Translations under genes and position numbers: made by a program
Shown: piece after piece, positions 9,102 through 18,499 of the stretch
How positions within the stretch are numbered: the stretch's first letter is position 1
Layout of the letters: every line of letters begins with the position of its first letter
Notes under the pieces: model-generated
Databases searched by the model: none
Told to the model about the DNA's origin: nothing
Seen by the model: only the letters and a program-made list of their open reading frames with translations
Source of the DNA: Desulfonema magnum
GTDB taxonomy: Bacteria > Desulfobacterota > Desulfobacteria > Desulfobacterales > 4be13
DNA length: 64,000 nt
Assembly: GCF_017377395.1 (NCBI RefSeq)
Contig: NZ_CP061800.1
Location: 6,159,633 to 6,223,632, forward strand
Direction: 5' to 3'

Positions 9102-10448
9102 ATGAACGAACAGAATATCATAAAAAAATCCGTAACCACCATTAAAAATTCCGTAACTTTTAAAATCATTACAATACTTCTTCTCATTCTCATCTTGCTG
9201 ATTCCCGCCTCAATGATCACTTCGCTCATACATGAAAGAGAATACAGAAAACAAAGCGTGGTTCAGGAAATCAGCTCCAAATGGGGACAGGAGCAGACCA
9301 TCGCAGGCCCCGTCATTACCCTTCCCTATAAAAAATTTTTTGAAGATAAAGAGGGAAAGAAAACCTTTTCCATCCGTTACATGCACTTTCTGCCAGAAGA
9401 GATAAATATAACAGGAGAAATTCACCCGGAAATCCGTTACAGGGGAATTTATGAAGCTGTTTTGTATCATTCGGAATTAGAAATGACCGGCAGTTTTTCT
9501 TATCCGCAGTTCGAAGAAATGAACATTCAGGAAGAGGATATTATCTGGTCCGGGGTATTTGTTTCCGTGGGCATTTCTGATATGAGAGGAATAAAAGAGC
9601 AGGTTGTCGCCAAAATTAATGACACGCCCATATCACTCAGTCCGGGAATAGAAACAAACGACGTGTTACGCTCCGGAATCAGCGCAAAAATATCCCTCTC
9701 GGAAAAAGGGGCGAAAACCTCTTTTTATTTTGGAATGAATTTAAATGGCAGCCATCAGATTTATTTTATTCCTGTGGGGCAGCTAACAACTGTGTCCATG
9801 TCTTCAACCTGGACAACTCCGAGTTTTGACGGCAGCTTTCTTCCTGTGGAAAGAGAAATAAACACCCAGGGGTTTCATGCAAAATGGAAAGTGCTTCATT
9901 TAAACAGGAATTATCCCCAGTACTGGATCGGAAGCAGGCATAAGATACAGGGCTCGGGATTTGGCGTGAAGTTGTTCACTTCCGTTGATGTTTATCAGAA
10001 ATCAATGCGAACGGTCAAATATGCGATCATGTTTATTGTGTTTACGTTTATGGCATTCTTTTTTTCCGAGGTGATGAATAAGATAAGGATTCATCCGATT
10101 CAGTATTTGCTGGCAGGGTTCGGGGTCACGGTTTTTTATACGCTTCTGCTTTCCATATCCGAGCATCTGAATTTTGACATTGCTTATATTATTTCAAGTT
10201 TGTCTGTGATTATTCTGATTACTGCTTATTCCAGAAGCATTTTGAAGAACACTTATGCTTCTCTTACGGTGAGCGCTATTCTGACAATGCTTTACGCGTA
10301 TTTGTATATGGTGCTGCAATTGGAAGATTACGCCTTGCTTATGGGGAGCATCGGATTATTTGCGGTGCTGGGTGCGGTGATGTTTGTGACACGAAAAATT
10401 GACTGGTACGCGATAAGGTTGGATGAACATAATGATTCCAAAATGTGA
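9102..10448 (+). CDS. creD: CreD-family inner-membrane protein
   Basis: The 448-residue protein has the CreD layout: an N-terminal membrane helix at about 20-42, a large periplasmic domain of about 260 residues (SSKWGQEQTIAGPVITLPYK and the later SFLPVEREI are typical), then a C-terminal block of about five to six helices starting near residue 306. CreD is an inner-membrane protein linked to cell-envelope integrity and, in enterobacteria, to the CreBC system and colicin E2 tolerance. No creB or creC is present here. The LprI-like gene begins 7 bases after its stop, so the two are likely cotranscribed envelope genes. Confidence 0.92.
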   Translation: MNEQNIIKKSVTTIKNSVTFKIITILLLILILLIPASMITSLIHEREYRKQSVVQEISSKWGQEQTIAGPVITLPYKKFFEDKEGKKTFSIRYMHFLPEEINITGEIHPEIRYRGIYEAVLYHSELEMTGSFSYPQFEEMNIQEEDIIWSGVFVSVGISDMRGIKEQVVAKINDTPISLSPGIETNDVLRSGISAKISLSEKGAKTSFYFGMNLNGSHQIYFIPVGQLTTVSMSSTWTTPSFDGSFLPVEREINTQGFHAKWKVLHLNRNYPQYWIGSRHKIQGSGFGVKLFTSVDVYQKSMRTVKYAIMFIVFTFMAFFFSEVMNKIRIHPIQYLLAGFGVTVFYTLLLSISEHLNFDIAYIISSLSVIILITAYSRSILKNTYASLTVSAILTMLYAYLYMVLQLEDYALLMGSIGLFAVLGAVMFVTRKIDWYAIRLDEHNDSKM

Positions 10449-10455
10449 GAGGTGA

Positions 10456-11202
10456 ATGATGTTAAAAAATGCAATAATATTTTTTACAATTTTCTTTTTT
10501 GCGATCATGGCAAGCGCGTTTGCAGATCAGGCTGCCTGGATTAAAAAATCCGACGCGTACAAAGCAGGCGGAATGATCAATCCGGGAATGATGATAAGAG
10601 AGTATTGCGCACCCTGCAATGATGCTGGCTGGAAAGTGCTGACGGTGAAACAGGTGGAAGTAAAAAATACGGCGGATGGCCAGTCTTACCAGGTTTTTTT
10701 GAATGGAAAAGGTATTGATCTTGCATATACATATATTCAAAAGCAGGGCACATGGGTTAATCTTGCGATGCTTCTCGGCCTGGATGTTTCAGGCGTTCCT
10801 GAATCCCTGCCTGACTCGCGAACTGAGACTTCTGCCGCGGAAAACTCCCATCTGATAGACAGGATTTTAAATGAGTGTATTGCAAGGGACAGCGATGTGT
10901 CTGCAAATGTGGCGAATTGCATATATGAGGCATATGAGTTGTGGGACGCTGAATTAAACAAAGTCTATAACCAGCTCAGGGTTTCCCTGAACCCGGACCA
11001 GCAAAAAGCCCTGAAAGCGGCTCAGTTGGAATGGATCAGATATCGTGATCTGGAGTTCAGGCTTATTGACAGCATTTATTCTTCTCTTCAAGGGACGATG
11101 TATAAGCCGATGCGGGCGCAGGATCGTATGGATATTGTTAAAAAAAGAGCGCTGGAGCTTAAATTATATTCAGATCTGCTGAAAGCGCATTTGAGCCAAT
11201 GA
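10456..11202 (+). CDS. Secreted protein with LprI-like (DUF1311) domain
   Basis: A 248-residue exported protein with signal peptide (hydrophobic 5-20, cleavage likely after ASAFA). The C-terminal half (about 135-235) carries the LprI/DUF1311 pattern: CIARDSD...VANCIYEAYELWDAELNKVY, then a helix with AAQLEWIRYRDLEF. LprI-type domains have been described as lysozyme inhibitors in mycobacteria, but most members are uncharacterised. The N-terminal half, with EYCAPCNDAGW, is unassigned. A GAGGTGA ribosome-binding site overlaps the end of creD, indicating coupled expression. Confidence 0.82.
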   Translation: MMLKNAIIFFTIFFFAIMASAFADQAAWIKKSDAYKAGGMINPGMMIREYCAPCNDAGWKVLTVKQVEVKNTADGQSYQVFLNGKGIDLAYTYIQKQGTWVNLAMLLGLDVSGVPESLPDSRTETSAAENSHLIDRILNECIARDSDVSANVANCIYEAYELWDAELNKVYNQLRVSLNPDQQKALKAAQLEWIRYRDLEFRLIDSIYSSLQGTMYKPMRAQDRMDIVKKRALELKLYSDLLKAHLSQ

Positions 11203-11214
11203 AGCAGCATCTGA

Positions 11215-11418
11215 TGAGTGACGCGTTGATTCGGAAAGCAAATTTTGGTGTCCTTCGTATTCCTCGTTTTCCTTCCACGCTTCGCGTGGAACGAGCTGAT
11301 TATAACGGATTTAGGGGAGGCCTGCAAACCTGCTGCTACTAAAAATATGCCGCCCCCACGGGGCTTGGCGGAGGCCTGCAAACCTGCTGCTACAAACATG
11401 CCGCCCTTACAGGGCTTG
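11215..11418. repeat. Repeat patch with MITE arm and 'GCCGCCC...GGGCTTG' units
   Basis: Begins with TTCCACGCTTCGCGTGGAA-type palindrome (about 11273-11291), then a 20-base arm CTGATTATAACGGATTTAGG at 11296-11315 identical to the terminal inverted repeat of the element at 20361-20556. Two further units of GAGGCCTGCAAACCTGCTGCTAC plus ATGCCGCCC...GGGCTTG follow; the same units recur at 24015-24125. Confidence 0.7.
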
Positions 11419-11964
11419 CTCGGCCTCTATCCGAGGTCATACGCATATCTCCGAAAACACCAGCCCGCTTTTGAAAAAAGAAAATCAGCTGTTTACAGAA
11501 ACAAACCGCGTTTTTCCATATTCGGAGTGGGTGAGTATTCATTTAAGCCTTACAAAGTCGCAATTTCAGGACTATATAAACAACTTAACTTCACGTTGGT
11601 ATTATCGGAAGCCAAGCCGATCATGTTGGATGACACCTGTTATTTTGTCGGGTTTGATGACATTTGTGATGCTGTGGCGACCTGGGCCATATTAAACAGT
11701 GACATATCCAGGCGGCTGATTCGTTCCGTCACTTTTATTGAAGATAAGCGGCCCTACACAAAACAGACATTAATGCGGGTCGGACTTGCTGAAATTGCTC
11801 AGGATATCTTTTATGATGACATTTCAGCGCAGATTCGGCGCACTGAGGATAAACTTACAGAACATTTTACAAGACAAGTATGGGATGATTTTAAGGACCG
11901 TATTACACAGCCCGGGCTGCCAATAAGATATCCGAGTCTGACACAACAACTGAGTTTGTTTTGA
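11419..11964 (+). pseudogene. C-terminal remnant of an N6-adenine DNA methylase / type II restriction-modification protein
   Basis: The open frame runs from 11245, but its first 58 codons are repeat sequence. From AYLRKHQPAFEKRKSAVYRN onward the protein matches what I know as the C-terminal target-recognition end of Eco57I-like class II methylases: PRFSIFGVGEYSFKPYKVA, then VMLDDTCYFVGF-type (here IMLDDTCYFVGF), AILNSDISRRLIRSVTF and DKRPYTKQTLMRVGL. The N-terminal catalytic part with the NPPY motif is missing. The repeat patch immediately upstream suggests that the gene was truncated there. It probably has no activity. A 74-codon frame overlapping it is a shadow. Confidence 0.7.
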
Positions 11965-12225
11965 AAAATACTTTTTTGTTTCCAGGTTTAATGCTTATTC
12001 CCAAATGTCGCGTGTGAACGGGAAAAAAGAGCGCGGGCGCGGGAGAAACAAAATTCCTTGACCGTGTTTTTCCGCACTTTGAATATGTCTTTGTAAAGAG
12101 GAACAAACCCCAGATTACCACATGCCCCAAATAATTCTGATGGGTGAGCTGAATGTCAGACCTCCGGGGTTTTGAATTCTTTCAGAAGCGGTTGTACGGC
12201 CGGAAACGGAATCCTGAAAATCCTT

Positions 12226-12876
12226 TCATAAGGTTTCTGATACTGGCTCAATTTCCTTCCTTACCAATATAGTGAAGTCACGGGGCATGTAATCATGTAA
12301 CAAAACCACATAATCAGAAAATTCTTTTCTGCAATAATCAAACACAAAAAGAGGGTCAGCGTAATACAGATCATCATATCTGAGATCAGCAGGCACATAT
12401 TTGCTCAGCGCGTTAAAGGCAAAGCCTTTTTCACTCAGTTCTGAAATTTTTTTCAAAATATGCAGCATCATTTCCGTCAGTTCGTCGTCATTCGCCTCCT
12501 GCCTCATGGTGAAAACTCCGCTGGCAACCGTATAATCCGCCACAGTTAATGACGATTCATCTGTTGTAAAGCACGCATCTTCTGTTCCTGCATGCAACTC
12601 CTCGGCGTTCACAATCATTTCTTTTGATATGTCAAATCCCCGGTACTGGCATTTGTACCCCTTGGCAGTCAGATAATCAAGAAATGCCCCGTATCCGCAC
12701 CCATAATCGTTGACAGAAAAGCCGGCCTTATGGCTGAAGCATTTTAAAAGCTGCTCAGACCGCAGTTCCTGATCTTCCTGGGAAAGCGCGTCAATTCCTT
12801 TGACTGTGGGGCCATATTCTGTAATACGTTTGTCAAAGTATTGTCTCACTGATTCAAAATAGCTGTTCAGACTCAT
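12226..12876 (-). CDS. Class I SAM-dependent methyltransferase
   Basis: A 216-residue protein with a Rossmann methyltransferase core. Motif I is VNDYGCGYGAFLDYL at about 55-69, binding S-adenosylmethionine; GFDISKEMIVNAE is the following acidic motif; LTVADYTVASGVFTMR occupies the motif-IV region. The substrate is unknown; the C-terminal half is short and FVFDYCRKEF/LLHDYMPRDFTIL resembles small-molecule or peptide methylases of the 'bifunctional glycosyl/methyl' type rather than DNA methylases. Both flanks are intergenic repeats, and the next plus-strand gene is divergent 560 bases away. Confidence 0.8.
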   Translation of the reverse strand: MSLNSYFESVRQYFDKRITEYGPTVKGIDALSQEDQELRSEQLLKCFSHKAGFSVNDYGCGYGAFLDYLTAKGYKCQYRGFDISKEMIVNAEELHAGTEDACFTTDESSLTVADYTVASGVFTMRQEANDDELTEMMLHILKKISELSEKGFAFNALSKYVPADLRYDDLYYADPLFVFDYCRKEFSDYVVLLHDYMPRDFTILVRKEIEPVSETL

Positions 12877-13441
12877 TTTTTCCCCCGTTTATTTTATCAA
12901 TACGTTGGACATTTTTTGTAACCCACTGTTTTCATTGTATCTGACAATTTGCCACTTGAACGTTGAAATCCTATGATTTCAAAAAGTTGGCTTTTTCATC
13001 GCTCCTGAGTTTCAAAAACTGTCCGAAGTATTATTTTATACAACTATCAAAAAATCAGTAAAAAATCAATTTATTTCTTCTCTTGCATTTCCGCATGATA
13101 TGTTTTATATGAAAGTGTTAAGTGTCAGGTGTTAGGTGTTAGGTGTTAAGTGTTAGGAAAAACTGCAAAACTTTCATCGTTCGTTGTGACCGGCAGATCA
13201 TGGCCGTTTATATGAAAGTGATTTGTAATTTGTGATTTGCTTCGACTTTTAAGTACCCGATCAAAAGTTTTTTTATATATCTTTTTTTCTGCGAACAGCG
13301 GAGAAAACCAGGTTTTTCTGTCACGGACAGCGGACCGTTCCGGTAAAAAAGCCGGGTTCCTTTCCCGGTAAGATATCGAAAACTTATGGTTAGGTACTTA
13401 TATTTTACAAGGAGAGAGCGGAGGTAAATAGCTGGCCTCCG
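12877..13441. repeat. Intergenic region with heptamer tandem repeats and a degenerate palindrome
   Basis: Six 7-bp units of GTGTTAR fill 13115-13156, and three units of RATTTGY occupy 13220-13240. A degenerate nested palindrome spans about 13248-13405: outer arms AAGTACCCGATCAAAAG and the inverse of CGAAAACTTATGGTTAGGTACTT, with a core related to AAAGCCGGGTT. No gene is supported. Confidence 0.7.
13419..13441 (+). promoter_or_regulatory. Hairpin covering the ribosome-binding site of the 13442 gene
   Basis: CGGAGG at 13419-13424, the best Shine-Dalgarno match, is perfectly complementary to CCTCCG at 13436-13441, which abuts the TTG start. The 6-bp stem with an 11-base loop would hide the ribosome-binding site. 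A role in translational control is inference. Confidence 0.4.
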
Positions 13442-14614
13442 TTGAAAGGGTTTAACATTTTGAAAGTATTAATAAAAATAATTTTATTGCTGTGTGTGTG
13501 TATCTTTCTGTCCGATATGTCCGTGTTGGCTCAGGACAAGGAAAGCTTGGTCAGCGTTCCCAAAACAAACAATGGTAAAAAATGGCGAATCGGATATTAT
13601 GAAGGAGGGGAATATATCTATTATCAGCAAATATTTACCTCAACGGTAAAATCCCTGATAAAGCTGGGCTGGATTGAAAAATCAAAGATTCCGCAGCAAA
13701 AAGGCGAGCAGACAAAAGATCTCTGGAACTGGCTTGCAGCCAGGGTAAGAAGTCATTATATTGAATTTGTGCCAGATGGACATTACACAGGGAACTGGGA
13801 TGATAATCTGAATAAGAAAATAACGGCTGAAATAATTGATCGTCTCAATCAGAAAAAAGATATTGATCTTATTATTGCCGCGGGAACCATGGCGGGAAAG
13901 AATTTGGCTAATGATAAGCATAAGACATCGGTACTAGTCATTTCAGCCACAGACCCTGTTTCAGCCGGCATTATTAAAAGCGTTGAAGATTCAGGATATG
14001 ATCACATCCATGCCGCAACAGACCCTCATATAAATGAGCGACAAGTACAGATTTTCCATGATATTGTCGGGTTTGACAAGCTGGGAGTGGCTTATGAAGA
14101 CACGGTTCAGGGAAAAAGCCAGGCCGCAATTGAGATGGTGGAATCTGTGGCTCAGGAACGCAGCTTTGAAATTATCCGATGTTATACAAAAAGTGATGTC
14201 GGTGATGTGGCCATTGCTGAAGAAAGTGTCAGCGAATGCTTTTATAAACTGGGAAAAATAGCAGATGCCATTTATGTCACAACCCAGGGCGGTGTGAGTG
14301 TGAAAAACATACCAGAGTTGGTAAGAATTGCCAATTCTTATAAAATTCCGACGTTTTCACAAGCGGGTTCTGATGAAGTTAAGCGCGGACTTCTTTTTAG
14401 TATTTCAGATGCCGAGTTTCAATATGTGGCGATGTTTCATGCCAAGACAATGACAAAAATTTTTAACGGTGCTTCTCCCCGGCAACTGACTCAGCTTTTT
14501 GAAAGTCCCCCGAAAATCGCCATCAACCTCAGAACAGCTCAAATCATAGGCTATGATCCTCCTGTGGACGTTCTGGGGGCATCAGACGAGATTTATCAGG
14601 AAATACAACCATGA
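13442..14614 (+). CDS. ABC-type substrate-binding protein (TrpX/PF04392-like)
   Basis: The 390-residue protein starts with a signal peptide (hydrophobic 8-25, cleavage near VLAQ). The body resembles the ABC_sub_bind family: KWRIGYYEGGEYIYY at the start of the first lobe, IDLIIAAGTMAGKNLA, VLVISATDPVSAGI, then VYVTTQGGV-type (here IYVTTQGGVSV) and a second lobe with SQAGSDEVKRG. Such periplasmic proteins capture small molecules for import or for sensing. No permease or ATPase gene is adjacent. The GAMT-like gene starts 17 bases downstream, so the pair is probably one transcript. The start is TTG at 13442 or TTG at 13460; both give a usable signal peptide. Confidence 0.82.
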   Translation: MKGFNILKVLIKIILLLCVCIFLSDMSVLAQDKESLVSVPKTNNGKKWRIGYYEGGEYIYYQQIFTSTVKSLIKLGWIEKSKIPQQKGEQTKDLWNWLAARVRSHYIEFVPDGHYTGNWDDNLNKKITAEIIDRLNQKKDIDLIIAAGTMAGKNLANDKHKTSVLVISATDPVSAGIIKSVEDSGYDHIHAATDPHINERQVQIFHDIVGFDKLGVAYEDTVQGKSQAAIEMVESVAQERSFEIIRCYTKSDVGDVAIAEESVSECFYKLGKIADAIYVTTQGGVSVKNIPELVRIANSYKIPTFSQAGSDEVKRGLLFSISDAEFQYVAMFHAKTMTKIFNGASPRQLTQLFESPPKIAINLRTAQIIGYDPPVDVLGASDEIYQEIQP

Positions 14615-14631
14615 ACTGAAAGGATATTTTA

Positions 14632-15255
14632 ATGAAGAGCGAACCCGTTGCAGAGTGGGACAAAAAAGAAGCAGAGTATTTGCAAGACAGACTTCTGATC
14701 GGAGGTCATCAGGTGATGATGTCCTGGGAAAAGCCGTATATGCATAAGTTGGCACAAATGCTCTGTTCTCATACATCAGGAAATATACTTGAAATCGGTT
14801 TCGGAATGGCTATCTCGGCCTCTGAAATTCAACGGTCAGGCGTCAGAAGTCATACCATTATTGAGCCTCATCCCGAAGTTTTTAAGCGCGCGCTTGCCTG
14901 GAAAAATGAGTATTCCGATTCTGAAATTATTCTCTTCAACGATTACTGGCAGAATATAACGGATAAATTGCAGCAATATGACGGAATTTTTTTTGACACC
15001 TATTCTGATACTGATGAAGAAACAGACCGTAAGCGGTTTCACTTCTTTCAGATGGCTTCTGAAAAGCTTTTGAAACCCGGCGGCGCCCTGACATTCTATT
15101 ATCTGAAGCCTCAGCTTGAGCCAACCTATCAGGATCAGTTGTTTCGCTATTTTTCCAAAATATATATTGAACGTCTGGATATTACCCCGCCCCATGACTG
15201 TGACTATGCCTATTTTATTGAAAATCATACCGTGTGTGTGCTTGCGGTCAAATAA
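14632..15255 (+). CDS. Guanidinoacetate N-methyltransferase-like enzyme
   Basis: The 207-residue protein follows vertebrate GAMT closely along its length: VMMSWEKPYMHKLA (28-41), LEIGFGMAISASEIQ (53-67), HTIIEPHPEVFKR (74-86), DGIFFDTYSDTDEET (117-131), LLKPGGALTFY, and PPHDCDYAYF near the end. E33 and D122 stand where GAMT has the two acidic residues that bind the guanidino group, which supports methylation of a guanidino compound with S-adenosylmethionine. In animals the product is creatine; bacterial relatives also include arginine-modifying enzymes, so the substrate here is open. An AAAGGAT ribosome-binding site precedes the ATG. It is likely cotranscribed with the upstream binding protein, which hints at uptake or sensing of a related compound. 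No amidinotransferase is seen in the window. Confidence 0.82.
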   Translation: MKSEPVAEWDKKEAEYLQDRLLIGGHQVMMSWEKPYMHKLAQMLCSHTSGNILEIGFGMAISASEIQRSGVRSHTIIEPHPEVFKRALAWKNEYSDSEIILFNDYWQNITDKLQQYDGIFFDTYSDTDEETDRKRFHFFQMASEKLLKPGGALTFYYLKPQLEPTYQDQLFRYFSKIYIERLDITPPHDCDYAYFIENHTVCVLAVK

Positions 15256-15704
15256 GGGAACTTCAAATAAAAAATATACCTGATTCAGGTCAAACGGCGG
15301 GTGCGGGAAAGCGAAACCCGCCTTACGCGGACATATGGAGGTGATGCCCGCGGGCCTTGCCTCGCCTGCCTCGCATTTCGGATATTTCATTTTTGGAAAA
15401 ATCCCTAAGTATCCGGACAAAAGTTTTTCAATGCACAGGTTTCAGATAAGCAAAAACATCCTATCCTCTGATTTAATGCAAGCAAATCGCAAATTTTCAT
15501 AAATCCGGAGGGTTTCTCTCAGCAACTGAGAAAATTCTGGCGAGGCTTATTTATTCCGAGTTCTTTTTTTCTGTTCTTCCATTTCCCTCAAATTCTTTCG
15601 TCTATGTCACTCAGCCAGACGATCTGCCAGTTGTCAGTTATCGGCTGTCATCGGTCAGTAAAAAAATAAAATCAGATAATTATTATTAATAGAAAGGGTA
15701 AAAG
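15256..15704. repeat. Intergenic region with a GGCGGGT palindrome
   Basis: A palindrome of the type GGCGGGT...GAAACCCGCC lies at about 15295-15323, followed by degenerate repeats to about 15430. The remainder to 15704 is AT-rich. Frames crossing it on the minus strand are not supported. Confidence 0.5.
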
Positions 15705-16490
15705 ATGAACATATCCAAATCTGGAACAGAAGATTTGAAATATGCAAAAAAGGGGTTGGAAAATCCGAATCTCGTAACAAAAATTGCCAATATACTAGGA
15801 GTTCCTTTTGAAAAAGGCATGAAATGTTTGCCGGAAAAATGGTCAGGATATATTACACGGATCAGTGAAAAAACACTGCGCTCGGCATTGAATTTTGCAA
15901 TATCCACCATGGGCAGTAAAACAGAGGGGCAGTCCTCTGACATACTTCATAAAATCCTTGCAGCGACGTCAGGATGCGCAGGAGGTGTGTTCGGATTAGT
16001 TTCTCTGGGAGCTGAACTGCCGCTTACAACCACAATTATGCTTCGGTCTGTTGCGGACATTGCCAGAAGTGAGGGAGAAGATATCAGTGATATTGAAACA
16101 AAATTGGCCTGCCTGGAAGTTTTTGCCCTGGGTGGCAGATCGGAAAGTGAAAAAGCTGTAAAAACAGGTCACTATTACGCTGTAAGAGCTGCCTTGTCTA
16201 AAAGCCTGTCCGAGGCCGCAGCATATATTGCAGAACAAGGACTTGCCGAAACAGGATCGCCGATCTTGCTCAGGCTTATTACACAAATCGCTTCCCGTTT
16301 TGGAATCGTCGTGTCAGAAAGAGCTGCTGCTTCAGCAATACCTATCGTGGGAGCCGCAGGCGGTGCGGTGATAAATACGATCTTTATGGATCATTTTCAG
16401 GATATCGCACGGGGACATTTTATTATCAGACGGCTTGAAAGAGAATATGGGAAAAAAGCAGTTAAAGCTGAGTATGACAGAATTTTCTGA
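15705..16490 (+). CDS. EcsC-family protein
   Basis: A 261-residue EcsC-family protein. The hydrophobic central segment (SGCAGGVFGLVSLGAELPLTTTIMLRSVADIA, roughly 87-119) and the following LACLEVFALGG are family hallmarks, as is the late hydrophobic stretch AAASAIPIVGAAGGAVINTIF. EcsC is encoded with the EcsAB transporter in Bacillus, but its biochemical function is not established; members are probably membrane-associated. Here it is the first gene of a unit with two dynamin-like GTPases (38-base gap to the next), suggesting a role at the membrane together with them. A GAAAGGGT ribosome-binding site precedes the start. Confidence 0.9.
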   Translation: MNISKSGTEDLKYAKKGLENPNLVTKIANILGVPFEKGMKCLPEKWSGYITRISEKTLRSALNFAISTMGSKTEGQSSDILHKILAATSGCAGGVFGLVSLGAELPLTTTIMLRSVADIARSEGEDISDIETKLACLEVFALGGRSESEKAVKTGHYYAVRAALSKSLSEAAAYIAEQGLAETGSPILLRLITQIASRFGIVVSERAAASAIPIVGAAGGAVINTIFMDHFQDIARGHFIIRRLEREYGKKAVKAEYDRIF

Positions 16491-16528
16491 TTTGTCTTTT
16501 CCAATTTCCAGAGGAGAATTATGCCGGT

Positions 16529-18499
16529 ATGAAATATTTTTTAGAAAAAACCTTAAATGACGCATTAAAAAAATTGAGACAAGACCTCCCTGATCTTGCT
16601 GACATACTTTGTCTGGGCGATGGCGTGAATCTTACATCATGGACCAATGTCATTGATGGAAAGCTGCTTCCCCGGCTTTCCCCTGATTTTCCGCTGATGG
16701 CGGCGATTTGCGGCGGGGGGTCATCAGGGAAATCCACATTGTTCAACTCGCTGGTGGGAGACAGGCTTTCACCCGCGGGCGGAAATGCGGGCATTAACCG
16801 CCGCATCCTTGTTTCAGCTCCCGGAGAAATATTCAGACAGAAAGAATTTCTTTCCACCTTATTTGAACCCTTCGGATCAGCATCCAAGCCATTGAAAAAT
16901 AAAAAAGAACTCACAGAACCCGGATGCCCGCTCTATATTCTCAACAGCAATGTTCCCCGGAACATGGTGTTAATGGACACTCCTGATTTTGATACCGGTG
17001 CCCAGGGGGGCTATGTGAACCGGGATGTTGTCCGGCAGGCGCTGGGAACTTCGGATATCCTGATATATGTTTTCACCAATTCCAATTATAACAATCGGGA
17101 TAACACGGATTTTATATCGGAAATGCTCACGGGAATCGGTATGAGAAAATGCTTTCTGGTCTATCGGGTTTACGCGGGATTTGACAATGAGGAGGTTATC
17201 AGACACGCAATGACTGTTGCCCGGAACCTGTATGGCAATGATGCAGAGAAATATGTGCTGGGAATTTATCGCTCAGATGAAGATAACGCGGTGGCCGCGG
17301 GGGAACGATTCGCAGAACTGAAGCCGGTGCGCGACCAGGACCTGCCCTTTACAGAGGCTCTGAAAAGAATGGACCCCCGAAAACTGAGGCCGGAGCTGCT
17401 TTCTTCGATTCTGAAGGGAACGCTGGAAACAGCAGAAAAGGCACGGATCCGTGCAAACACGTCGCTTGATGAGCTGCGCCTGTATCTTGACGCTTTGAAA
17501 GCCGTTCAAAGTCAGTGTGTTCGTGAAGCATTGCCGCATTTTCCCTTGGACATGGTCCTGAAGCGTTTTATTGAAATCTGGTTATCCACAGACCCCCCTC
17601 ATATCAGGGTCATGCGGCAGACAGGAAACATTTTCAGCCAGCCCATTAAAATGTTCACCAGCGCTGCCGGGCGGGCAAAAGATAAAATTTTACCTGGCAT
17701 GTCAAAGAAGCCTTCCGAGGATTTCAAAGATAAAGTGGAAGCAGACCTGATCACTGTGGTAAACGAAATGCATCGCAGAACCGCAGGCTCGGAAGTCTCT
17801 GTGTCTCTGACATTAAAAGAGCCGGTGACCAGCCACATGATTGAAGTATTCAAACGGATTATCGCGTCCAAAGGCGTAAAAGACGCTCCCTATATAGACT
17901 TTTCAGATGATAAAGAAGGAACATTCACGCTCTGGGTTTCAGCACATCCGGTTGTGTTTCAGGAACAGGAGACATTGCGGAATAAGGATTGGGAAATGGC
18001 GATTCAGTCCATTCTTTCACATAAGGATGTGATTATTGATATGTCAGAGAATATGGAAAACGATCTGAGCAATATTGTAAACCATCTGCGCGATGAGATG
18101 GGCGTCACAGACAGAGTTCGCCAAACGTTTTCAGCGTTGCTGAATGTGATTCCGGCCACGGCCGCGGTGACATATATTTTTTCCACAGGAGACCCGGTGG
18201 GCGCGGCGGGCATCAAAGTCAAGCTGGCCGGATTGTTCGGCCTGCACGATCTGTATGCGCTCATTGCCATTCCCGCCACAACTGGCATGAAACGGGCAGA
18301 CCAGAAGCAGATTGAGGCTATCCTCGGGCCCCTTGCAAAGCAATGGCTGGATGAAAAATTAAGGACCGTGCAGGGACTTTTTGAAAAAGAAATTACCGGC
18401 GGAATTATCCGTGCCGCACAGGAGGCCATCAGCGCATCAGATCAGCTGATAAAAGACATTGAAAACAGCATTAACGTATGCGGAAAGGCGGTAAAATGA
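16529..18499 (+). CDS. Dynamin-like GTPase, atypical G4 (partner A)
   Basis: A 656-residue large GTPase. The P-loop GGGSSGKST is at residues 62-70 and the G3 motif DTPDFD at 150-155. The usual switch-I threonine is not evident (NAGINRR at that place), and the G4 position reads YRVYAG instead of NKxD, so nucleotide choice and turnover may be altered. A long helical middle follows, then a hydrophobic segment at about 530-590 (LLNVIPATAAVTYIF, GLHDLYALIAIPA) that could insert into a membrane, as the paddle of bacterial dynamins does. The stop overlaps the next gene's start as ATGA. Bacterial dynamins often work as pairs encoded side by side; membrane remodelling, stress repair or phage tolerance are possible roles, all inferred. 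Confidence 0.82.
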   Translation: MKYFLEKTLNDALKKLRQDLPDLADILCLGDGVNLTSWTNVIDGKLLPRLSPDFPLMAAICGGGSSGKSTLFNSLVGDRLSPAGGNAGINRRILVSAPGEIFRQKEFLSTLFEPFGSASKPLKNKKELTEPGCPLYILNSNVPRNMVLMDTPDFDTGAQGGYVNRDVVRQALGTSDILIYVFTNSNYNNRDNTDFISEMLTGIGMRKCFLVYRVYAGFDNEEVIRHAMTVARNLYGNDAEKYVLGIYRSDEDNAVAAGERFAELKPVRDQDLPFTEALKRMDPRKLRPELLSSILKGTLETAEKARIRANTSLDELRLYLDALKAVQSQCVREALPHFPLDMVLKRFIEIWLSTDPPHIRVMRQTGNIFSQPIKMFTSAAGRAKDKILPGMSKKPSEDFKDKVEADLITVVNEMHRRTAGSEVSVSLTLKEPVTSHMIEVFKRIIASKGVKDAPYIDFSDDKEGTFTLWVSAHPVVFQEQETLRNKDWEMAIQSILSHKDVIIDMSENMENDLSNIVNHLRDEMGVTDRVRQTFSALLNVIPATAAVTYIFSTGDPVGAAGIKVKLAGLFGLHDLYALIAIPATTGMKRADQKQIEAILGPLAKQWLDEKLRTVQGLFEKEITGGIIRAAQEAISASDQLIKDIENSINVCGKAVK

